DNA from: Acidobacteriota bacterium
GTDB taxonomy: Bacteria > Acidobacteriota > Terriglobia > Acidiferrales > UBA7541
Direction of reading: 5' to 3'
NCBI GenBank assembly: GCA_003224135.1
Contig: QHYO01000273.1
Location: forward strand, 1 to 8,760
DNA length: 8,760 nucleotides
Shown one piece after another: positions 1-6,410 of this stretch; position 1 is the stretch's first letter; each line of letters begins with the position of its first letter. The notes below the pieces were generated by a model that saw nothing but the letters and a program-made list of their open reading frames with translations, searched no databases and was not told where the DNA came from. The translations under genes were made by a program, and so were the position numbers.

Positions 1-588
1 TTGGGTTTGACGATGCAATTGCCGACGGATGACAAACACTCCTATACGAAGGAACACCTCGAGGGCATGCTCGCCGTGTTAATGGGCGGCCGCACCGCTG
101 AAGAAATGTTCCTTGGCCACATTACCACCGGTGCCGGCAATGACATCGAACGCGCAACGGACATTGCGCGCAACATGGTTTGCGAGTGGGGCATGAGCGA
201 ACTGGGGCCGCTGGCTTTCGGCAAGAAGGAAGAAGCGATTTTTCTTGGCCGCGAAATTGCCCAGCACCGCGACTTCAGCGAAGCGACCGCCGTGGACATT
301 GACAAGGAAGTGAAACGAATCGTCAGCATCGCTTATGAAAGCGCGAAAAATATTCAGAACACTCATCGAGACATCCTGGAGCGCATTGCGCAAGGACTGC
401 TCGAGCGCGAAGTGCTGGATGCCAACGAAGTTCGTTTGCTGATCGAAGGCAAGCCACTGCCGGAAAAGCCGCGGACGCCTCCAACTATGCCGCCACAGGG
501 AGCGCCAGCGGCAGACCCAAAGGTAGTACGGCCGGAACTGCGGCCCGCACCTGGGTTTACGCGCGGAGATAGCCCGGCCAAAGCGTAA
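1..588 (+). CDS. ftsH: ATP-dependent zinc metalloprotease FtsH, C-terminal part (5' end outside window)
   Basis: FtsH is a membrane-anchored hexameric AAA+ protease that extracts and degrades misfolded membrane proteins and some short-lived soluble ones. Only the last ~195 residues are here: the back half of the M41 peptidase domain and the tail. The segment TTGAGNDIERATDIARNMV (residues ~42-60 of this fragment) is the family signature, and its Asp48 corresponds to the third zinc ligand (Asp495 in E. coli). The HEAGH zinc motif and the AAA module lie upstream of the window. The helical WGMSELGPLAF and IDKEVKRIV segments are typical of M41. After the domain ends (about residue 155) a proline-rich tail of ~40 residues follows, as is common for the variable FtsH C-terminus. 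The apparent TTG start at base 1 is an artefact of the window edge. A strong terminator follows the stop codon. The family is certain; the completeness of the gene cannot be judged. Confidence 0.96.
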   Translation: MGLTMQLPTDDKHSYTKEHLEGMLAVLMGGRTAEEMFLGHITTGAGNDIERATDIARNMVCEWGMSELGPLAFGKKEEAIFLGREIAQHRDFSEATAVDIDKEVKRIVSIAYESAKNIQNTHRDILERIAQGLLEREVLDANEVRLLIEGKPLPEKPRTPPTMPPQGAPAADPKVVRPELRPAPGFTRGDSPAKA

Positions 589-620
589 GTATTCGGATTC
601 GGAAGAAAAACTGGAGAATC

Positions 621-652
621 AGGGGCACGAGCGATCGTGCCCCTACTTTTTT
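621..652 (+). terminator. Rho-independent terminator of ftsH
   Basis: A perfect 10-bp inverted repeat (AGGGGCACGA at 621-630, TCGTGCCCCT at 635-644) closes on the GNRA-type tetraloop GCGA (631-634). A run of six T (647-652) follows after two bases. It lies 32 bp after the ftsH stop and 25 bp before the next gene. This is a textbook intrinsic terminator and separates ftsH from the downstream unit. Confidence 0.9.
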
Positions 653-664
653 GGCTGGCGGGGG

Positions 665-670
665 TACAAT
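665..670 (+). promoter_or_regulatory. Candidate -10 element (TACAAT) just upstream of the CPCC gene
   Basis: TACAAT matches the sigma-70 -10 consensus TATAAT at five of six positions and sits directly after the ftsH terminator, where a new promoter would be expected. No convincing -35 box is present about 17 bp upstream; the region there is the terminator T-run. Initiation 6-7 bases downstream would fall almost on the ATG at 677, giving a leaderless or near-leaderless transcript. This is a position-and-motif inference only. Confidence 0.35.
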
Positions 671-676
671 AAGGTT

Positions 677-985
677 ATGGGATTGAAGGACGGTGAAAAC
701 CTGAACGTAACTTGCCCGTGCTGCCACGCGAAACTGGTGGTTGATCCGGTGTTTGGTGCGGTATTGTCTCACGAAGTGCCGGTAAGGCCGGGACCGGACG
801 TGGACCTGACGCAGGCCTCCAGCATCCTCGAAGAACAAAAACGCCAACGCGAAGATAAATTTGCCGATTCGTGGTTTCAGGAGACGAACAAGGAAGACAT
901 CCTGGCAAAGAAGTTTGAAGAGGGAATGAAAAAAGCGAAGGATGCTCCGGCCGGTAAACCGATTCGTGATTTCGACCTTGACTGA
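677..985 (+). CDS. Small CPCC (half zinc-ribbon-like) protein of unknown function
   Basis: This gene encodes a 102-residue acidic/basic, soluble-looking protein that I cannot assign to a named family. Near the N-terminus the segment VTCPCCHAKL places Cys13, Cys15, Cys16 and His17 close together. A CxxC of this kind is a half zinc ribbon; a second pair of cysteines is absent, so metal binding would need a dimer, a partner, or Cys15/His17 as extra ligands. The remainder (residues ~50-95) is rich in Lys and Glu and looks helical, with no signal peptide or membrane segment. It lies between the ftsH terminator and folP, 30 bp before folP and in the same reading frame, so co-transcription with folP is likely. 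AAGG at 671-674 is only 2 nt from the ATG, too close for a normal Shine-Dalgarno. The gene is probably real because it fills the gap cleanly, has a conserved-looking motif, and has no better competitor on either strand. Confidence 0.75.
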   Translation: MGLKDGENLNVTCPCCHAKLVVDPVFGAVLSHEVPVRPGPDVDLTQASSILEEQKRQREDKFADSWFQETNKEDILAKKFEEGMKKAKDAPAGKPIRDFDLD

Positions 986-1015
986 AGTGCCGCTCTCCAT
1001 CTGCAGCCCTCGCAA

Positions 1016-1900
1016 ATGCCTCCACGCAAAATTTTCCACCTGAAGCTGCGCTCCGGGACGCTAACGCTTGGCAAGCGCACGCTCGTGATGGGCGTGTTGA
1101 ACGTCACACCGAACAGCTTCTCTGACGGAGGGAAGTTTTTTGATGCGCAGCGCGCGGTGCAGCACGCGCTGGCAATGCAGAACGATGGAGCGGACATCGT
1201 TGATGTGGGTGCGGAATCGACCCGGCCTGGATCGGAAGGAATTTCTGTAGCAGAGGAATTAGGCCGACTGCTGCCCGTGCTGGAACGGCTGCGCGGCAAA
1301 CTAAAAATCCCCATTTCGGTGGACACACAAAAAGCAAGTGTGGCAGAGATGGCGCTCGGCGCTGGCGCGGAAATCATTAACGACATTTCTGGCTTGCGCA
1401 CCGATCCGGAGCTGGCTCGCGTGACGGCGCAGCATGAAGCGGCACTCATCTTGATGCACATGCGAGGAACGCCAAGAACGATGCAGAAGGGCCCGTTCGC
1501 GCGTGATGTGACGCGCGATGTTGTGAGCGGGCTAGAGCAATCGATCGCGACCGCAAAGAAATACGGAGTGGCGCGCTCGCAAATTGTGATTGATCCAGGG
1601 ATCGGTTTCGGCAAAAACTATGCACAAAATTACGAATTGCTGGCGAAATTGCCGGAACTTGCGAAGCTTGGTTACCCCCTGATGATAGGGACTTCGCGCA
1701 AGGGCTTCCTCGGAGCGACACTGGCGAAAAATGGGAAACCTGCTCCAGTCGAGGAGCGGATCTGGGCCACTGCGGCGACCGTTGCAGCAAGTATCTTGAA
1801 TGGCGCACACGTCGTCCGCGTCCATGATGTTGCCGAGATGAAACAGATTGCGCTGGTAACGGACGCTTTGCTGTCTCTAAGCACAATACGCAAGAGCTGA
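1016..1900 (+). CDS. folP: Dihydropteroate synthase
   Basis: FolP condenses 6-hydroxymethyl-7,8-dihydropterin diphosphate with p-aminobenzoate to give 7,8-dihydropteroate in cytoplasmic folate synthesis; it is the target of sulfonamides. The 294-residue product is full length for the family and carries every signature in order: MGVLNVTPNSFSDGG (residues 25-39), GAESTRPGSE (65-74), SVDTQK (101-106), IINDISG (120-126), MHMRGTP (147-153), DPGIGFGK (193-200), GTSRKGF (225-231) and HVVRVHD (265-271). Phe35 and Pro71 occupy the two loop positions where sulfonamide-resistance changes are known (Phe28 and Pro64 in E. coli); both are the sensitive-type residues. ATG 1016 is the first usable start after the upstream gene's in-frame stop at 983-985, although no clear Shine-Dalgarno precedes it. 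The ftsH-folP neighbourhood is common in bacteria and supports the call. Confidence 0.97.
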   Translation: MPPRKIFHLKLRSGTLTLGKRTLVMGVLNVTPNSFSDGGKFFDAQRAVQHALAMQNDGADIVDVGAESTRPGSEGISVAEELGRLLPVLERLRGKLKIPISVDTQKASVAEMALGAGAEIINDISGLRTDPELARVTAQHEAALILMHMRGTPRTMQKGPFARDVTRDVVSGLEQSIATAKKYGVARSQIVIDPGIGFGKNYAQNYELLAKLPELAKLGYPLMIGTSRKGFLGATLAKNGKPAPVEERIWATAATVAASILNGAHVVRVHDVAEMKQIALVTDALLSLSTIRKS

Positions 1901-1937
1901 GAAGCGCTCTCGCGCTATACTTCAGCCGCTCTTTTTT
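1892..1937 (+). terminator. Imperfect terminator-like hairpin overlapping the folP stop
   Basis: AAGAGC (1892-1897) pairs with GCTCTT (1928-1933), and inside it GAAG (1901-1904) pairs with CTTC (1920-1923). CGC (1905-1907) pairs with GCG (1912-1914) around the loop TCTC. The outer arm runs into six T (1932-1937), followed by CCTTT. The internal loops (TGA against AGCC, and CTATA on one side) make it weaker than the ftsH terminator. It would separate folP from the peptidase gene. TATACT at 1916-1921, inside the same region, could instead act as a -10 box. Confidence 0.4.
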
Positions 1938-1978
1938 CCTTTCTCGTGTGAGTAAACTCCATGGGAGTCTATTTCGAA

Positions 1979-3553
1979 ATGCATTCAATCTTGCGACCTT
2001 CGTTCTTGTTTGCGCTAGTCAGCGGAATTCTTCCACTAGCATCATTTGCGCAATTGCCGCCGGTGAAAGTTGATCCGCTGCACGTGCCGCAAGGAACTTC
2101 CGGAACGGCCGCCTGCTCGGCGACGGAAACATCATCGTGCGCGGAAGCGGCGAGAAAACTGTTGCCGCTGATTCTCGGCGACTCACCGATGATCGAAAAT
2201 CTGAGACGGCTGACGGACGAAATTGGCGGCCGCGTGACAGGCTCACCCGAAATGGCGAAGGCAGTCGAGTGGGGGGCCGCAGGATTCCGCGCCGCGGGAG
2301 TGGATGTGCACACGGAAAAATACACGATGCCGGTGACGTGGAAGGAAGGCGCGACACGGCTCACGATCACGTCTCCGACAGCAAGCAGCCTACCGTTGCG
2401 TGCCGTATCCGAAGGCTGGGGACCAGCAACACCTCGCGACGGAATCGAGGCCAACGTAATCGACATCGGCGTGGGCTCAGGCGCCGACTTTTCGCAGGTG
2501 GGAAGCATAAAAGGTGCAATCCTGCTGGCGCATAGCGAGATCGGCTCCGCTTGGCCGGACCTCTTCAATGAGTACATGCGGCCGCCTGCAATTATCATGC
2601 GCGCGGTGAAGGAAGGAGCGGCAGCAATTTTGTGGACTGGCGCTCGCGAGCGTCTGCTGCTCTATCGCCACACCAACACGCTGAATGGAGCGATCGACAA
2701 GATTCCTCAAGCTGTCGTTGCGCGAGAAGACGCATTGAAGCTCGCACGACTCGTCGCGGCAAATCCGGGAAAGGTGCGCGTGAAACTGGCAATGCCGAAC
2801 GAAATCGGCGGCGCGGTCGAGCAGGAAAATGTGGTCGGCGAAATTCGCGGCTACGAAAAGCCCGATGAAGTCGTCATTCTCGGCGCTCATCTCGATTCCT
2901 GGGAACTCGGCACCGGCGCTCTCGATAACGGCTGCAACGCGGCGCTGGTGATTGAAGCGGCGCGCGCAATCAAAGCGATGGGACTGGTGCCGAAGCGCAC
3001 CATCCGTTTTATTTTGTTCAGCGGCGAAGAGCAAGGAACCGTTGGCTCTTTTGCGTATGTGAAGGCACACGCAAGCGAACTCGACAAGATGCGTGGTGTG
3101 ATTATTTTTGATTCCGGCAGCGGACGGGTCAGCGGCTTTTCGCTGGGCGGGCGGCGCGACACGGAGGCCGGACTTCGCCAAATCCTGAAGCCTCTGGATG
3201 CGTGGGGCGCAACGCAGCACACGAACGATGCTTCGTTCGGTACGGACAATTTCGATTTTCTGCTCGAAGGCGTTCCGACGTTCGTCGCCAACCAGGAAAT
3301 TTCCAACTATCTTGCCAATTATCACGCCGCGTCGGATACCTTCGACAAAGTGGATCAGCGCGAGCTGCAATTAAACACCGTCATTGCGGCGCTCACGGCC
3401 TGGGGCGTGGCTGATCGCGCGGAGCCGCTTGGCAAGCGTCTTTCGCGCGCTGAACTCGACGAACTCGTCCAGCAGACAGGTCTCGACGAACAGATGAAGC
3501 TCTTGGGTTATTGGGAGCACTGGCAAAGTGGCGCGCGAGGCCGCAGGCCGTAA
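1979..3553 (+). CDS. Secreted M28-family zinc aminopeptidase/carboxypeptidase with PA domain
   Basis: M28 peptidases are di-zinc exopeptidases. Numbering from an upstream in-frame ATG at 1961, all five metal ligands and the catalytic Glu are visible: His310 and Asp312 region in HLDSW, Asp322 in DNG, the Glu356-Glu357 pair in SGEEQG, Asp384 in DSGSG, and His455 in NYHAASDTFDKVD. The insert between residues ~150 and 290 fits a protease-associated (PA) domain. The layout and the YHAASDT segment resemble the plasma glutamate carboxypeptidase (CPQ)-like branch, so it probably trims di- or oligopeptides outside the cytoplasm. An N-terminal hydrophobic stretch ending ASFAQ is a good signal peptide with cleavage after the AxA-like site, giving a periplasmic or secreted protein. 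I prefer ATG 1979 to ATG 1961 because GGGAG (1963-1967) is a usable Shine-Dalgarno 11 nt upstream and the signal peptide is then of ordinary length. It appears to be transcribed on its own. Substrate unknown. Confidence 0.93.
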   Translation: MHSILRPSFLFALVSGILPLASFAQLPPVKVDPLHVPQGTSGTAACSATETSSCAEAARKLLPLILGDSPMIENLRRLTDEIGGRVTGSPEMAKAVEWGAAGFRAAGVDVHTEKYTMPVTWKEGATRLTITSPTASSLPLRAVSEGWGPATPRDGIEANVIDIGVGSGADFSQVGSIKGAILLAHSEIGSAWPDLFNEYMRPPAIIMRAVKEGAAAILWTGARERLLLYRHTNTLNGAIDKIPQAVVAREDALKLARLVAANPGKVRVKLAMPNEIGGAVEQENVVGEIRGYEKPDEVVILGAHLDSWELGTGALDNGCNAALVIEAARAIKAMGLVPKRTIRFILFSGEEQGTVGSFAYVKAHASELDKMRGVIIFDSGSGRVSGFSLGGRRDTEAGLRQILKPLDAWGATQHTNDASFGTDNFDFLLEGVPTFVANQEISNYLANYHAASDTFDKVDQRELQLNTVIAALTAWGVADRAEPLGKRLSRAELDELVQQTGLDEQMKLLGYWEHWQSGARGRRP

Positions 3554-3557
3554 GCGA

Positions 3558-3563
3558 TATACT
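3558..3563 (+). promoter_or_regulatory. Candidate -10 element (TATACT) for the ruvX-mltG operon
   Basis: TATACT differs from the sigma-70 -10 consensus at one position and lies in the 66-bp interval between the peptidase stop and the preferred ruvX start. No good -35 box is seen 16-18 bp upstream, where the sequence is GC-rich peptidase coding DNA. Initiation near 3569-3570 would give a leader of about 50 nt to the GTG at 3620. This is a weak, motif-only call. Confidence 0.35.
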
Positions 3564-3619
3564 AAGGTGTGAGCCGCGCACCCCTATCTACAGGACTGGT
3601 GGCACACAAGGCAGCTACG

Positions 3620-4090
3620 GTGGGAAAAATTCTGGCCGTGGATTATGGACGAGCGCGCATCGGACTCGCCATCGCAGAGTCTGTGCGCGGGATCGCGCAA
3701 CCATTGGCAACCCTTGAGCGCATCAACCGAAATGAAGACATGCGGCGGCTCCGTGAACTCGTGCGGGACAACGCTGTGAAGCTGATCCTTGTTGGACTCC
3801 CGTTACGGCTGGATGGTTCTCGCGGCGAAATGGCCGAAGAGACCGGACGATTCGCGCAACGCGTGCGAAAGCAGATCGGCGTTGCGGTGGAAATGGCGGA
3901 CGAGCGTCTGACGAGCTGGGAAGCGGAGCGGATGCTCGAGGAAGAATTCGGCCGCAAATCGAAACAGATCGACGGCGCATCCAAGAAGAAGAAAGACTCC
4001 GAGAAGATTACGGTAGACTCCGTGGCCGCAACGATTATTCTTCGAGAGTATCTGGCCGGCCTTAACGCCGCTTCGCAGGAGGCCGGTTGA
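3620..4090 (+). CDS. ruvX: RuvX/YqgF family RNase H-fold nuclease (putative Holliday junction resolvase)
   Basis: YqgF/RuvX is a widely conserved small nuclease, associated with 16S rRNA maturation and proposed as a Holliday-junction resolvase. The product has the RNase H-fold hallmarks: KILAVDYGRARIGLAIAE at the N-terminus with the first catalytic Asp (Asp8 from GTG 3620), VGLPLRLDGSRG in the middle, DERLTSWEAER (Asp94-Glu95), and the final Asp133 in TVDSVAATIIL. About 156 residues is normal or slightly long. The start is my choice. The frame stays open to a GTG at 3569, which would add 17 residues unlike the family, and AAGG there is only 1 nt from the codon. GTG 3620 has AAGG (3608-3611) 8 nt upstream and begins where family members usually begin. 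A lysine-rich insert (SKKKKDSEK) precedes the last motif. It is followed by mltG after a single base, so the two are very likely co-transcribed. Confidence 0.93.
   Translation: MGKILAVDYGRARIGLAIAESVRGIAQPLATLERINRNEDMRRLRELVRDNAVKLILVGLPLRLDGSRGEMAEETGRFAQRVRKQIGVAVEMADERLTSWEAERMLEEEFGRKSKQIDGASKKKKDSEKITVDSVAATIILREYLAGLNAASQEAG
4077..4082 (+). promoter_or_regulatory. Strong Shine-Dalgarno site for mltG
   Basis: AGGAGG at 4077-4082 is a perfect anti-16S match, 9 nt before ATG 4092. It lies inside the last codons of ruvX, so mltG has its own efficient ribosome entry as well as close coupling to ruvX. It is the clearest ribosome binding site in the window. Confidence 0.8.
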
Positions 4091-4091
4091 G

Positions 4092-5186
4092 ATGAAGTTC
4101 CTGGCGAAGTTGCTGTTGCTGGTATTACTGGTTGGCGGAGCGGTAGCCGGGTATGTCGTGTACTCCATCGAAAAGCCATATGGTTCGTATTTTGGCGAGG
4201 GTGTATTTGTGGACGTGCCGCACGGTGCATCAAGCCGCAGCGTGGCGCGATTGCTTGAAAGAAATGGCGTGATTCGCAACGCTATCGCGTTCGAAGTGTA
4301 CGCAAGGCGGCATCCGCGGCGCATATTGCAAGCAGGCGAATATCATTTCGATCACCCGGTCAGCAGCAAAGAGGTTTTCTGGTCGCTCGCGAATGGCAAC
4401 GTGTACGAGCGGCCGTTCATTGTCCGGGAAGGCGAGACAATGTTCGATATCGCGCGGGAATTGCAGGACGGAAAATTTCTACCCGCGGACGAATTCCTCG
4501 CCGCTGCAAGAAATCCGGAAATCATTCATGACCTCGCTCCGCAGGCCAAGACTCTCGAAGGATTTCTTTTCCCCGCCACGTATCACTTGCCGCGCCACCC
4601 GGCAGCTAACGAGTTAGCTGCGCAGATGACGCAGAAATTTCGCGAAGAATGGTCGCAGATCACGCCGCCAGGTCCGGACAAGACCGGACAGGCGCTGGGC
4701 CGCCCGTCACTTTCGACAATCACCCTGGCCTCGCTCGTCGAACGTGAAACGCCGAAACCGGACGAACGGCCGCTGGTTGCGGGTGTCTTCGAGAACCGCC
4801 TGAGGAAAGGCATGCCTCTGCAATGCGACCCGACGGTAATCTACGCACTGGAACAGCAAGGCCGCTACAATGGCTCGCTGAGTCTCAACGACCTGCGCGA
4901 GGACTCGCCTTACAATACTTACATGCATGGAGGACTTCCTCCGGGCCCGATTGGGAACCCTGGCGAGATTTCTCTTCGCGCAGCGCTCGCTCCCGCGGAC
5001 ACTCAGTTCCTCTACTTCGTCGCAAATACGCAGGGCGGACACTTTTTCAGCGCGACGCTTGCGGAGCATAATCACAACGTGAGTCGCTATCGCCGCCTGC
5101 TGGCGGGTCAACCGGCCGATCCTCCGCCCGCGCAAGCCGCGCACAATAAATCGCAGGGGAAGAAGCGCAGGGGTTCAGGCAAATGA
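4092..5186 (+). CDS. mltG: Endolytic murein transglycosylase MltG (YceG-like)
   Basis: MltG cuts nascent peptidoglycan glycan strands at the cytoplasmic membrane and thereby sets chain length. The 364-residue product starts with a short basic n-region and one transmembrane helix (residues ~5-24), giving the usual single-pass topology with a periplasmic domain. Family motifs follow in order: an N-terminal LysM-like region (~35-110), LEGFLFPATY (155-164), SLVERET with the catalytic Glu region at Glu217/Glu219, LQCDPTVIYAL, PYNTYMHGGLPPGPIGNPG (273-291), and FLYFVANTQGGHFF near 306. All are present, so the enzyme should be active. The last ~27 residues form a Pro/Ala then Lys/Arg-rich tail that is not part of the fold. 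The start ATG 4092 is fixed by AGGAGG 9 nt upstream and by the membrane helix. Gene order ruvX-mltG is seen widely and supports both calls. The stop overlaps the next start by 4 nt. Confidence 0.96.
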   Translation: MKFLAKLLLLVLLVGGAVAGYVVYSIEKPYGSYFGEGVFVDVPHGASSRSVARLLERNGVIRNAIAFEVYARRHPRRILQAGEYHFDHPVSSKEVFWSLANGNVYERPFIVREGETMFDIARELQDGKFLPADEFLAAARNPEIIHDLAPQAKTLEGFLFPATYHLPRHPAANELAAQMTQKFREEWSQITPPGPDKTGQALGRPSLSTITLASLVERETPKPDERPLVAGVFENRLRKGMPLQCDPTVIYALEQQGRYNGSLSLNDLREDSPYNTYMHGGLPPGPIGNPGEISLRAALAPADTQFLYFVANTQGGHFFSATLAEHNHNVSRYRRLLAGQPADPPPAQAAHNKSQGKKRRGSGK

Positions 5187-5740
5187 CGGAAACGCTCGAA
5201 ACAAAAAAAGCGATGATCCTGCGCGCCGCAGCTGCCATCGGCGCGGAAAGATGGACGCCTGCGGAAATCGATCAGCTTCGCCGGAAACTTTTGGCGGATC
5301 ATGGCGCCGAAGGCAAGACCGGTTCGGACTATATCGCGGATGTTCTGCAATCGGCGGGATGGAAAGTGGTCCTGACGCAGCAGGAAGAAGCCGAAGACCA
5401 GTTTGAAGAGGAATTCGAGGACTTACTGCACTTCAAGACGTTGAGTGACGCCGAAGTCAGCCTGATGCGTCTGGATGAATTGCAGCGGAGATTCAAGGCG
5501 CATGGAGAAAAAGCGGCCGCGGAACGCGTAATGGAAGTTGGCCGGCTGGGGAAGCGCCGCGCGGAAATGATTGCCCGAAATCACAAAGTTGAAGCGCAAA
5601 AGCGCGCGGAAAAAGAAGAGATCGCCAGCTGGTTCCGGATCTGGCTCGAAAATCCGGACGCGTTTTTCGATTGGCTGGACGTGCGGAAGCAGTCGCCGGA
5701 CTTCCGCGAGAAATTTCCCAAGATAGAAGAAGAGGAATGA
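5183..5740 (+). CDS. Unknown helical, charge-rich protein coupled to mltG
   Basis: This 185-residue protein is one I do not recognise. It has no signal peptide, no membrane helix and no cysteine cluster, and looks cytoplasmic and largely alpha-helical. The first ~60 residues include the segment WTPAEIDQLRRKLL and a short SDYIADVLQSAGW segment. A very acidic stretch (residues ~70-82, EEAEDQFEEEFED) follows, then a long Lys/Arg/Glu-rich helix (~95-150), and a distinct aromatic end with WFRIWLENPDAFFDWL before a Glu-rich C-terminus. Its ATG lies in an ATGA overlap with the mltG stop, and AGGGG (5169-5173) is 9 nt upstream, so it is translated as part of the ruvX-mltG operon. The next gene overlaps it in the same way. 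The aromatic C-terminal segment looks like a protein-binding surface, but that is a guess; no function can be assigned. Confidence 0.8.
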   Translation: MTETLETKKAMILRAAAAIGAERWTPAEIDQLRRKLLADHGAEGKTGSDYIADVLQSAGWKVVLTQQEEAEDQFEEEFEDLLHFKTLSDAEVSLMRLDELQRRFKAHGEKAAAERVMEVGRLGKRRAEMIARNHKVEAQKRAEKEEIASWFRIWLENPDAFFDWLDVRKQSPDFREKFPKIEEEE

Positions 5741-6339
5741 GCGGACGCGCAAACGGTTCAACCCCTAAAGATGCTCTCGATCTTCCCGCGTTTTCCTTGG
5801 ATGTGGAAGCGCTCGACCTCGGAGTGGACGTCAAAGCCGTCAGCATGGAAATCCTGGAAACCGAAAGCCGCGAACCGGTCCGCGGAAAGCAAGCCACGGA
5901 TTTCTGGGCGGCGGTTTTTCCGCTGCTCGCGGGCAACGAACCCTTCGTCGTTGATTTTTATAGTCACCTCGATCGTGTCCGCGATTTCTGCGCGGCAAAG
6001 CAGATCGCCTTTCGCGATGCCGGTCCGCGCTGTGTGGTGATTCCTCAACCGGCTCAAGAACAATTGCAGCAGATTTTTGCGCGCTTCGAAGCAGAAACGT
6101 TTGGATTTCGTGCTGGCGTTCGAGTGAACGAAGAAGACGCTCCGCTTACCGGCGAACTTTCGCAGCGTGGGCTGGACGCGTATCAGTCCGCTTACCAGCG
6201 CTACACGTTTTGCGCGGTCTGCGAATTTGAGGACGGCTGGGTCACAGTACTTAGCCAAACGCTCTGGAGCAGCGAAGTGATACGCCGCGTGCGACCCGCG
6301 GCCCAATCATTTGATGTACATATCTCACGGCCGCATTAG
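5737..6339 (+). CDS. Unknown protein, last gene of the ruvX-mltG operon
   Basis: This 200-residue soluble-looking protein belongs to no family I recognise. It lacks a signal peptide or membrane helix. The N-terminal ~40 residues are low in structure; a globular region seems to begin near DFWAAVFPLL and continues through VVDFYSHLDRVRDF, a central CVVIPQPAQEQLQQIF strand-helix pair, and an aromatic RYTFCAVCEFEDGW stretch with two cysteines three residues apart. It ends with SEVIRRVRPA. The frame is open further upstream to an ATG at 5671, but ATG 5737 is preferred because it forms an ATGA overlap with the stop of the preceding gene and follows the purine-rich AGAAGAAGAGGA. The 4-nt overlaps on both sides of its neighbour imply translational coupling of three genes. 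No recognisable terminator follows; the next unit has its own promoter 25 bp downstream. Confidence 0.78.
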   Translation: MSGRANGSTPKDALDLPAFSLDVEALDLGVDVKAVSMEILETESREPVRGKQATDFWAAVFPLLAGNEPFVVDFYSHLDRVRDFCAAKQIAFRDAGPRCVVIPQPAQEQLQQIFARFEAETFGFRAGVRVNEEDAPLTGELSQRGLDAYQSAYQRYTFCAVCEFEDGWVTVLSQTLWSSEVIRRVRPAAQSFDVHISRPH

Positions 6340-6363
6340 TCCCTGCGGAATATTATCGAGCGA

Positions 6364-6392
6364 TTGACGCCTCTGGATGTGGTTGCTAGATT
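6364..6392 (+). promoter_or_regulatory. Sigma-70 promoter with extended -10 for the lipoprotein/ABC unit
   Basis: TTGACG (6364-6369, five of six to the -35 consensus) is followed by exactly 17 bp and then TAGATT (6387-6392), preceded by the extended -10 dinucleotide TG (6384-6385). A second extended -10-like box, TTGCTATATT with TATATT at 6395-6400, lies 8 bp on and is an alternative or tandem start. Expected initiation is near 6399 or 6407, only 4-12 nt before GTG 6411. This is the best promoter in the window and defines a new transcription unit. Confidence 0.7.
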
Positions 6393-6410
6393 GCTATATT
6401 TGGATTAAAT

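Noticed and set aside
877..1614. Long antisense frame opposite folP
   Set aside because: Serine- and arginine-rich composition typical of the antisense of a GC-rich gene; folP on the + strand has every family motif.
2477..3370. 297-codon antisense frame opposite the M28 peptidase
   Set aside because: It is long but lacks any recognisable motif and is fully covered by a gene with intact metal ligands.
3536..3550. Small palindrome GGCC-GCA-GGCC at the end of the peptidase gene
   Set aside because: A four-base stem lies within coding sequence and is expected by chance in GC-rich DNA; no T-run follows.
5671..5736. Longer N-terminus for the gene ending at 6339
   Set aside because: The extra codons lie inside the preceding gene and read as its out-of-frame sequence; ATG 5737 forms the same ATGA overlap seen at the previous junction.
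6331..6348. Hairpin CCGCA/TGCGG after the second unknown gene as a terminator
   Set aside because: The stem is only 5 bp with an 8-nt loop and no T-run follows.
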